64,000 nucleotides of DNA from Limnanthes douglasii subsp. nivea. Its lineage: Eukaryota; Streptophyta; Magnoliopsida; Brassicales; Limnanthaceae. The stretch is from the NCBI GenBank assembly GCA_036936605.1, contig JAUPFV010000001.1:249424925-249488924 (forward strand). Reading direction: 5' to 3'. The stretch's first letter is position 1. Every line of letters starts with the position of its first letter. Of the stretch, positions 56,122 to 64,000 are shown one piece after another. Below the pieces are notes generated by a model. The model was not told the origin of the DNA. It made no database searches and was given only the letters and a program-made list of their open reading frames with translations. The position numbers were made by a program, and so were the translations under genes.

Positions 56122-56505
56122 TCAGAAATAAGTCTTCACTCAAGAATAATAATGATGTGCGATAAATAGAGGCAGAGGATGATGAAGGTATTTGAGAGAG
56201 AGATATGAGTCTTGGAACAAATAGAGTACTGAAGTAACTACAGTGAATTTCAACTTAGTTTCTTGAAATCCAAAAACAGTGTGTTTTAGCCAAGTTATAT
56301 ATAAGGATTCACACAATGTTTTGTATATTGTGTCTCACACGGTCATTTTTCCAGTTGTGAGATTTTAACTATTCAACCTCAAATTACTACAACCTACTAA
56401 ATAATCTAAATAAGCATAAAGAGGAATATTTTGTAACAACGTTTAAGATAAAAAATTATTCAAAAAATATAATTTATATATAACAACCTGCTCTACTTAT
56501 ATTAG
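56122..56505 (+). repeat. 3' LTR of copia element (approximate)
   Basis: Partner of 51290-51665, preceded by the polypurine tract GAGAAGGGAAG (56111-56121). Confidence 0.65.
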
Positions 56506-56710
56506 TGTACATATGTATTCATTATAATATTAAGGAAAAATTAAAAATATTACAAAATTATTCAAAATATAATTTATTATCAAAGTCACATCAAGAAAAT
56601 CATCTTATATAAAAAGAAATAAAAAAGAGAAAGTAATATTAAAAGAAGATGAAGAAAAATATGTAATTGTATTACTGTATATAATTTGAGATTCTTTACA
56701 TATCGAATTG

Positions 56711-56730
56711 AACTCCTATTTATAGGAGTT
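56711..56730 (-). promoter_or_regulatory. TATA box inside a near-perfect palindrome (LTR)
   Basis: AACTCCTATTTATAGGAGTT. On the minus strand it contains CTATAAATAGG. The arms AACTCCTAT and ATAGGAGTT are fully complementary. Confidence 0.6.
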
Positions 56731-56989
56731 GTACAAGACATATTGATGTTACATTTATCATTTACATCCGTTACATAATATAAATATAAATGTAACGTTT
56801 AATTTAAAATAAAAATAAGGTGTCGTTCTAATTCCATGTTTATTATAATTAATCCCGAATATTATATGAGGAGTCCCCCCTAGTCCTTGAGTTGGAGTGT
56901 AGTGAAACTTAAGGACTATGTAATAGTCGAACATAATCTTCAGATAGTGTAATCTTCTTGCTTTTCTTTGCATTTGATGAAACTGGTCT

Positions 56990-57268
56990 TTATTTTATAT
57001 TTTCAGTTGTCGTAGCTCTGTCTTCATTCATCTTTTTCGGTAAGGCATCGCTTACCATGTCGAAGAAACTATGCCAGCCATGTTGGCTAGACTCCGAAAA
57101 GTCATAAAGCTTGGTTATATTAATTTTCCTAGCCGAACTGTTGTCAGAGACGACTCCAACTTGGTTCTTACTAAATTCTTCATGTCTAGTTAAAAACCTT
57201 TTTTGGCCAAAACCTCCCTTGAGGATAAAAAGCTCTATTTTGCCAAAAGAAAATAGTACATCTAACAA
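56990..57268 (-). CDS. Hypothetical open frame inside the LTR derivative
   Basis: 92 residues, mixed charge, no recognised domain. It lies close to the polypurine tract and reads in the same direction as the element. It could be a remnant of an element protein or chance. Confidence 0.2.
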   Translation of the reverse strand: MLDVLFSFGKIELFILKGGFGQKRFLTRHEEFSKNQVGVVSDNSSARKINITKLYDFSESSQHGWHSFFDMVSDALPKKMNEDRATTTENIK

Positions 57269-57599
57269 TTAGTAGGCTGCTAGGATGTTACCTGCTTTTT
57301 CGATATGCTTTGCTTTTTGTTGGATAGGGTTGATATGGATGTGTAGCCCTCCTTAGTGTTTGGTGAAGGATGAAGTGAAGATTATATATGGATGTATGTT
57401 GTAGATGTTATGCATCTGGTGATGGAGAAAAGAATTTCTATTATTTGTGGCCGATGATGTTGTTCTGCTAATTTATATGTCTATACATTACTTATTGCTG
57501 AAGAATATTTTGTACTAAACGCTGGAGAATATTTTGTTGGAGATATGTATGGAGGATGTGTGTTTATACGTTTTAACTTGTTTACACTTAAACTTTTTA

Positions 57600-57880
57600 T
57601 GTAAGCTCGAGCACAGTTGGGCTCATTGCGTACATATGACTGGTAAATTAACCATAGCTAATTTTATGGAGCGACCAGTTTGTCCATTTGTGTAATCCAG
57701 TAGGATTGGAGTAGTTCGTGTTTATAATGTCGTAGTGTGGTATCGAGCACAGTATGGCCCGTTAACGTAGCCTTAAAAAGGCGTGGCCAATTAGCCTGTT
57801 TGTCATTAATTTTTAGATCATGTCTAAATATGGTACAGTATGACCCCATTGCGTAGTCTTTTAGGAGTGGTCAGTGACCC
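57600..57880. repeat. Degenerate repeats (CACAGTATGGCCC motif)
   Basis: Three irregular units marked by GAGCACAGTTGGGCTCATTG, GAGCACAGTATGGCCCGTTA and GTACAGTATGACCCCATTG, each followed by TGCGTA-like sequence and GTGGCCA/TGGTCA. Confidence 0.7.
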
Positions 57881-57909
57881 TACCGCGGAGTTACAGAAAT
57901 TAAATATAA

Positions 57910-58140
57910 ACAAACACATGGAGATAGAGATCATTTCGCATTTACTATTTTTTATTATGAAAAGGGAGATCATTTTGGCTTATAACCTTTTTTTTATCAT
58001 GGAGATGGAGATTTTTTTGACTTATATCCTTTTCCAACATGGAGATAGAGATATACTTGTCCTATAGCCATTTCTGTCGTAATCATTTAACTTATAGACT
58101 TTTTTCTATCAAGAAGATGGGATTGTTTTGGCCTTCAATA
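57910..58140. repeat. Tandem repeat of about 42 bp (ATGGAGATAGAGAT motif)
   Basis: Four to five units built on CATGGAGATAGAGATC, T-rich sequence, and GGCTTATA-like sequence. Confidence 0.8.
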
Positions 58141-58198
58141 TTTTTTATTCGGCGTCAACGTCAACAATAAGGAGAGTTTATTAAAATTGGGTTGATTG

Positions 58199-59026
58199 CA
58201 GGCGACCTCGGCCAGGAAACAGGAGACCTCGGCTAGAAATCAGGAGACCTCGGCTAGGAATTAAGAGATTTCGGCCAGGAAGCAGGAGACCTCGGCCAGG
58301 AACCAGGAGACCTCGACTAGGAAGTATGAGACCTCGGCTAGGAAGTAGATGGCACCTCGGGTCGGCTAGGAAGTAGACTACTCCTCGGTGCGGAAGTAGG
58401 AAACCTCGGCCAGGAAGTAGGAGACCTCGGCCGGGAAGCAGGAGACCTCAGCCAGGAAGCAAGAGACCTCGACCAAGAAGCATGAGACCTCGGCTAGGAA
58501 GTAGATGACACCTCGGCTCGGCTAGGAAGCATATGGCACATCGGTTTGGAAGCAGGATACCTCGCTAAGAAGTATATGACACATCGGCTCAGAAGTAGGA
58601 TACCTCGGCTAGGAAGCAGAAGACCTCAGTTAGGAAGCAAGAGACCTCGGCCATGAAGCAGGCGACCTCGGCTAGGAAACAGGTGGCACCTCTGCTCGGC
58701 TTGGAAGTAGGCCACCTAGGTGACACCTCAGCTCAGTTAGGAAGCAAGGAAGCAAGTGCCACCTCGGCTCGGCTAGGAAGCAGATTGAACCTTGGGTCGG
58801 CTAAGAATGAGATGTCACATTGGCTCGTCTAGGAAGCATATGGAACCTCGGCTCAGCTATGAAGTAGATGACACATCGGTTCGGCTAGGAAGCAGATGGC
58901 ACATCGGTTCGGCTAGGAAGCAGATGGCACCTTGACTCGGCTAGGAAGCAGATGGCACCTCGGCTCGGCTAGGAAGCTGGCACCTCGGCTCGGCTAAGAA
59001 GCAGACGACCCCTCGGCTAGGATTGT
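58199..59026. repeat. GC-rich minisatellite (GACCTCGGCTAGGAAGC)
   Basis: About 35 units over 830 bp. Two interspersed unit types: about 21 bp (AGGAGACCTCGGCTAGGAAG) and about 28 bp with a duplicated CGGCTCGGCTAGGAAGC part preceded by AGATGGCACCT. It stands out from the AT-rich surroundings. No long open frame. Confidence 0.95.
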
Positions 59027-59410
59027 AAGAAAGGGCGGAGAGTGGATTTATCCTCCACGAGTTGGCGCACAGGTGGATACGATATCGTCGGTGAAAAAAG
59101 CTACGTTGGAGAGGGATCATAGCTAATGCGGAGAGTTTCTTGGAGGAGGAGATGCGTCTCCATGGAGGAGGTTGTGCTTGTTACGGAGGCGGTTGCTCCG
59201 GGATAGGGTTTTTTGGGCGAGCTTCCGATAGTCGTGATGGTGGCGCAGTGGAGATCGTTACAACATTTGACGGTGGTGGTTATCGTGTCGGGTATTGTGA
59301 GTTAGAGTATTCAAATAGGAGAAGCCGAGCTGATTGGTTGGCCTCTATAATTCTGTCAATAAACCTTTTTTCTATTAGTATAAAAATATATCATACTATC
59401 ATGGCATAGA
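59027..59410 (+). other. GC-rich segment after the minisatellite, short Gly-rich frame
   Basis: The frame 59140-59409 (89 residues) starts MEEEMRLHGGGCACYGGGCS. Glycine repeats come from GGAGG/GGCGG triplets. No domain recognised; probably not a gene. Confidence 0.25.
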
Positions 59411-59791
59411 AAATATTTTGAAAAATTATTTTTATTCAACTGTCACGTTATTTTAATTGATATTATTTATAATTAATATAATATTGTATTATATCTAACA
59501 AAATATAATATTAAATTGATCATCACTATTATATTTAACTTAATATTTAAACACATAATATATTAGTATATATAATAAATGATAATAAATAATATATAAA
59601 TAATATTGACCAATACTTATTAAACATTAGTAATAATACTGTAATATTAATATAGTACAAGATGTTTTAAAGTAATATTTATTATTTTCATCCGTTATAG
59701 AATATAAATATAAATGTAATGTTTAATTTAAAATACAAATAACGTGCCGTTCTAATTCCATATTTATTATAATTAATCCCGAATATTATAT

Positions 59792-60264
59792 CTTATCAAC
59801 AATGATTACTTTATAATTCTAAAGTGGTGATAGTTATTGAGACTTGAATAAAAAATTCAGATTCAAAACTGGATGATGAAAAATATATTAAATCTTAGTT
59901 CGTTCGTGAGTGTGAAGAAAAATATGATTGTATAGAAATCTATATGATATGTGAGGCTAAAATAATGTGATAAAAAATACTACAAATACTACATGTGGTC
60001 GAAGATAGACATCCGAAGACATGTTGTTCATGAATTGTTTGAATCTCTCTAGAGTAAGAGTTATAGTCGAGACTTTGGTGCGAAGATGTTTGTTGAAAAC
60101 TAAGAGAAAGCTCTACTGATGGCAAGAAGAATGATTATGGTGGGCCAAAGACGCATAATGATTATCATTATAAAAAGAGCAGCTCATATCTAGAGGAATT
60201 TGAACCATTAAGGGTTCCATTTGATGTTAAATATCATCCTTTCATAATAGAGTCGTTGATATAT
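59792..60264. other. Unassigned AT-rich DNA
   Basis: No gene or element recognised. It ends at the breakpoint with the element 2 duplicate. Confidence 0.45.
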
Positions 60265-61160
60265 GTGCGCTTGAAAGTAATGTATAATCGTTCTAGATGC
60301 TATTACCAATGCTAAAGCTAGTTTTTCCAATTTCAATTTTTTTTCTCAGCTTCTAGCAAACTCTTTCTTATATAGTATACCGGTCGGGGGGTAATTATCC
60401 ACTTCTCAAACTAAAACAACACTTACCGCGTATTCTGATACTATTAGATACATATAAATCTTTTCTCCTTCAACAGGTTTGAACAGTGTCTGGGGTGAAG
60501 ATAAATGCTTTTTATTTCAACGAACGCTTGATCATAGTTAGGGGACCAATTGAAGTCTTTAACATTCCTTAAAACGGTTCACTGCATCAAGTCTTACAGT
60601 TAATATCTAAACTTCTTTAGTATTTCAAGGTGATTGCATAGATAATAAAGCATTTAACTACTTCGGATCAGGCTGAATCCCTTTCTCGCTTATAATATAT
60701 CCCAGAAATTTACCAGATCAAACTTCGAAGGTATATTTCTCTGTATTTAATTTCAACTTCATGGCTTCCAAGTTAGATATTTTTTCTTCGAAATCAGATA
60801 TGTGATCTTCCTCCTTGGGGATTTTTACTATCATATTATCAATGTAAATTTCTATATTTATGACGATTTGATTAGCAAACGCTTTATTCACCAATTATTG
60901 ATAAGTAGCTCCAACATTTTTCAATCCAAATGGAATTACCGTATAACAATGGATCCCCCTACCGGTAATAAACACATTATGGTCTTGATTATTCAGATTC
61001 ATCTGTATTTGATTATACCCAAAAACATCCATAAAGGACAACAATTTGTTCCCTGACGTAGAATTCACTAACTGTATTGAGACTTTTTGATATGGCCCAT
61101 TTTAGTTAACCGATCTACGTCTTAAATAATTGCTTCAGATTTTTCTCTAAAAAAAGGCTC
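60265..61160 (-). pseudogene. pol: reverse transcriptase remnant (element 3)
   Basis: Copy of 28731-29760. It keeps the YIDNMIVK box (about 60860-60840 on the minus strand) with Asn instead of the second Asp. A 123-bp stretch corresponding to 29541-29663, containing the WRMFIDFTNLNKAYLKDP finger motif, is absent at 61074/61075. Confidence 0.88.
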
Positions 61161-61226
61161 TTATTTTCTGCACTACTGGCCCGATATCAGATTTCACAAA
61201 GAGTTTGTGATTAATTATAATGGCTG

Positions 61227-61230
<4 letters not shown>

Positions 61231-61280
<50 letters not shown>
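61231..61280. repeat. (TA)25 microsatellite
   Basis: Corresponds to a run of only about six TA units at 29822-29833 in element 2. Confidence 0.97.
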
Positions 61281-61282
<2 letters not shown>

Positions 61283-61489
61283 GGGACAAAAATGATAGTA
61301 ATTTTTCTTTTAACTATGAAGACAGTTTAGACCCAATCCGAACACTTTTACCTTGTGATAACAGATGAATTACAACTTTGTCAACTGGGATTATTGCTCT
61401 AGGAACCTTCCTTGGATCATCTATCTCATTTAGTTTGATAGAAATCTCCACTAACTACTATTACTTGTTAACAGTCGTGTCAACTTTGG

Positions 61490-62234
61490 ATCTAGAGTAG
61501 TGACAAAATATTCATGACCTATCTTTTGACTACTTCAGACAACGCCGACCTGTCATGCCACAATATATTTCAAACATTGGTGGACAGTAGAAGCTACTGC
61601 ATGCATCCTAGATAACCAGGATCTACCGAATATGGCGTTGTAAGATGTTGGAAAATCAATTATCATAAAATAAAACCTTATCATCTTTTTAAATGGTCTT
61701 TACCCAACAAGAAATCCTCTTCGGATTCTCTAATTACTTCAGCTGAGCTCCCAGTAAATCCTACTATGGTCATATTTGAATGTTGGATGACTAAGGGATT
61801 CTTCATTTTCTTATAAGCTGATAGAAACAATATATTTTCCGAACTACCCATATCATCCGACATATATCATTGCCTCCAATAGATGCTTCTATTACCACAC
61901 CATTTTCATGTGAGCCTGCACTATCCCTTAGATCATCTTCATTAAAGACAATGAATTGAGCGGGGTTTTGATAAAGATGCGTACACGTTTTCCCCTCAAA
62001 TTGAGTTGTTAGACTATTAACATGTATGTTCCTTGACCAACTTGAGGGTGCACTCATAGTGTCTCCCCTAAAAATAGTGAAATATTTGAAGAAGTTACGT
62101 ATATTTGAAACTGTTGAATTCTTTTCCACAATCATCCCAACTTGATTCTGATCTGGATCAGGATCTAGATATTCCGAATCTATATCAAACCTTTCTATAA
62201 TCACCATATCATCATCTTGTCTTGATGCATCCAC
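61490..62234 (-). pseudogene. pol: protease region and gag-protease spacer (element 3)
   Basis: Copy of 30050-30787. The 143-residue spacer frame (62234-61803) differs at three residues from its partner, and the SYNAIFGRSWLSRM motif is conserved. Same stops as in element 2. Confidence 0.8.
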
Positions 62235-62249
62235 ATTTTGCCCCTAGAC

Positions 62250-64000
62250 CAATTGGTGATGCTTCTCTTGTTATATTTGTATTATATTGAAAGTGAGTAT
62301 TGACTTGCCCATTGCTCCCTTGTTTTAAACAAAATATGACAACGTCCCTCTCTCGATTAAATTCTATACATCTTATTTTAGCGCGATGCAATCCTGGGTA
62401 TCATGACCCACATCGTTGTGGTACTTACAAAGCGAGTATTCCGATTCTCTCTATGAGAACAAATTGGTGTCAGTCTTCTAAAATGCACAAGATTCTTAGT
62501 TTTATCATAAATAATAGCTACACTTTTACCCAGTTCAGCAAACCATTCAGGTTGACATGAGATTGAGTAATGGATTGTCTCCAGAATCTTTAGGCTTATA
62601 ATAGTGTCTTCTTTAAGAATTTATCATAAATAGTAGCTACACTTCCAATAATATTGTCTTCGTATAATAGTTCCTATAATAGTAGCTACACTTCCAACAT
62701 ACTTCATCAAGTAATGGATTGTCTCCAGAATCTTTAGGCCTATAATAGTGCCTATAATATTTAGGCCTATAATAGTGTCTTCATCAAGTATCTACAATAG
62801 TGTCTTCTTTATCATAAATAGTAGCTACACTTCCATCTCCATAATCTTTAGGCCTATAATTAACTGTGACACGAGATTGAGTAATGGATTGTCTGTAGGA
62901 GCAGACCTATTTTGATGCGATACTCTAGATTTCTTTGTTTCCTCCACTATAATCTGTTTTCCAACCTGATTTAATAATCCACCACAAGTAACTGCTTTCT
63001 TCCGAGTTAATGAATCAGCCAATTAACCCGGATTCAACCTTGTCTCAGGGAATCAATGACTACTTGTTCAAAACAATCGGTCAACCCGTTCTTTGTATTC
63101 ACAAAACGACTGATATATTATTTCAAAGACTTATTTGGTTCGTGAGAGCAATGGATGATAGTATCACCATTTCCTTTAAGCTCTTTACTTCAAACGAACT
63201 GTCTCCAAAATTCCATCCAGAAAACATCAAAGTTTTTAATAGATCCTTGTGGTAAACTATTATACCTTTTAAAGCACCTCATTTGAAAGTTTGCGTGAAA
63301 ACTCGACATAAAATTTTATCATCATCATCAAAATTCATCATAAAAGTATTGAACTGCTCGAGGTGATTATTAGAATCTTTGCTTCCATCATATTTTTCTA
63401 TTTTGGAACTGTTAAACCACCTTGGTAGATGTCCAGAGAGTATCTTTGAGGACAAAGGTGATTGCCTCTAATTGTGGTTATGGCTAAACACACTGTCTTC
63501 ATCAGGAGTAAAAAATATACCTGGTTTGGACTGAATATCAAATTCATCACCTAGTAGATGATCAATACCATGAATTTTTATATTCTTCATTTCCCCCTCC
63601 ATATCCCTTTTCGTATTATGTTTCTTGGTTAACCAAGATTTCTTTATTCGACGACCCTGGTCACTAATTGATGAAGAAGACGCATTAGAGACAGATGCTG
63701 TAGTTGAATTTTCAGCAGAATCTAACGTGCTCATCACCTGTTTATTTCGATGCTCATTTTCACAGTTAATATGAGACTTTGTGGACTGATCATTTTCGAC
63801 TTGTTTGTTATTATCACCAGCTCATATGAAGATATACCTCATGTATCAGATTTTTCTTTCAATGCCCTTTCAACTTGTCTTTGGGCTTTCAGACCTTCAG
63901 TGTCAGCCCTCAACTGATCACGTTCATCTTGTATGAATGGTCTTTCCTCCATGTTGTGATTGACATGAGACACAATAGCATGCTCATTATCATCTCTCAT
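62250..64000 (-). pseudogene. gag (element 3, partial)
   Basis: Copy of 30800-32553. Gag core motifs WYNSLPQGSI-like and YISRF are present with the same internal stop. Frame 63737-63468 has one extra residue compared with 32288-32022 because of a 3-bp insertion. The N-terminus runs to the edge of the window. Confidence 0.85.

Larger units (their letters stand above)
51290..56505 (+). mobile_element. Ty1/copia retrotransposon, highly decayed
   Basis: Plus-strand order gag, protease, GAG-pre-integrase/integrase, RT, RNase H identifies Ty1/copia. Diverged LTRs at about 51290-51665 and 56122-56505 share many blocks (CTGAAGTAAC, AGTTTCT, AGTGTGTT, GATTTTAAC, ATATTTTGTAAC). TATTAGAACCTCT after the 5' LTR resembles the initiator-Met tRNA primer site, and GAGAAGGGAAG before the 3' LTR is a polypurine tract. 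A MITE (52591-52939) is nested in it. Confidence 0.85.
56510..59791 (-). mobile_element. Non-autonomous LTR-element derivative filled with tandem repeats
   Basis: A direct repeat of about 135 bp (56730-56867 and 59657-59791: TCCGTTA, AATATAAATATAAATGTAA, GTTTAATTTAAAATA, CCGTTCTAATTCCAT, AATTAATCCCGAATATTATAT) bounds the region. Next to the left copy, the minus strand has the G-rich tract AAGGACTAGGGGGGACTC (56871-56890), as expected for a polypurine tract next to a 3' LTR of a minus-strand element. The interior has no gag or pol, only arrays. Its right LTR copy matches only the part upstream of the TATA box, so that end is truncated or rearranged. Inference from structure. Confidence 0.55.
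60265..64000 (-). mobile_element. Second copy of element 2 gag-pol region (element 3, continues beyond window)
   Basis: Position 60265 corresponds to 28731, and the match continues to the window end (64000 corresponds to 32553) at roughly 97-98% identity by eye. The left edge falls abruptly within pol (RNase H/RT side), with no LTR or target duplication. Both copies share the Asp-to-Asn change in the RT active site, the same stops in gag and the scrambled repeats at the gag 3' side. Differences are a 123-bp deletion at 61074/61075 and an expanded (TA)n. Confidence 0.92.

Noticed and set aside
59140..59409. Glycine-rich small protein
   Set aside because: Glycines come from GGN-rich GC-rich DNA next to the minisatellite; no signal peptide, promoter or family resemblance could be supported.

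Overview
The window is nuclear DNA of a flowering plant, most likely a eudicot. The family mix supports this: Tat/Retand-type Ty3/gypsy elements with an antisense gene, an L1-type LINE with a DUF4283-like ORF1, a Ty1/copia element, PIF/Harbinger and hAT transposase relics, a Stowaway MITE and Mutator-like MITEs. The species cannot be named from the sequence. No intact host gene was found; the only host-like coding sequence is a fragment of an ankyrin/PGG-domain membrane protein. The region reads as AT-rich, repeatedly invaded intergenic DNA.

Layout: 1-7948 is the 3' part of a plus-strand Tat-lineage Ty3/gypsy element (element 1): RT, RNase H, integrase, a tandem array, a long antisense spliced gene, a duplicated polypurine tract, a hairpin and the 3' LTR. 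8728-8996 is a Stowaway MITE. 9761-15602 is a degenerate minus-strand LINE flanked by a 14-bp target duplication, apparently inserted into an older LTR. 17534-18620 is a PIF/Harbinger transposase pseudogene flanked by subterminal repeats. 21644-21989 is a Mutator-like MITE. 22841-33063 is a complete but dead minus-strand Tat-lineage element (element 2) with both LTRs and a CATGG target duplication. 33069-36500 is an older minus-strand gypsy relic. 36657-40100 and 44697-49850 are two diverged copies of one unclassified repeat; the second is split by a hAT element (44969-47899). 49860-50479 is a LINE 3' fragment, followed by the PGG fragment. 51290-56505 is a decayed Ty1/copia element whose protease motif is split by a second Mutator-like MITE. 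56510-59791 is a non-autonomous LTR-element derivative filled with tandem repeats, including a GC-rich minisatellite. 60265-64000 is a near-identical but truncated second copy of the element 2 gag-pol region.

The most interesting biology is in the Tat-lineage elements. Elements 1 and 2 belong to different LTR families, yet both carry, between pol and the 3' LTR, an antisense gene with an upstream TATA box. In both, an intron is inferred at about the same place, and that intron holds an unrelated tandem repeat; a second tandem array separates the gene from pol. Coding regions are broken by stops, frameshifts and deletions almost everywhere; the exception is the 3' exon of the element 1 antisense gene, open for about 490 codons.
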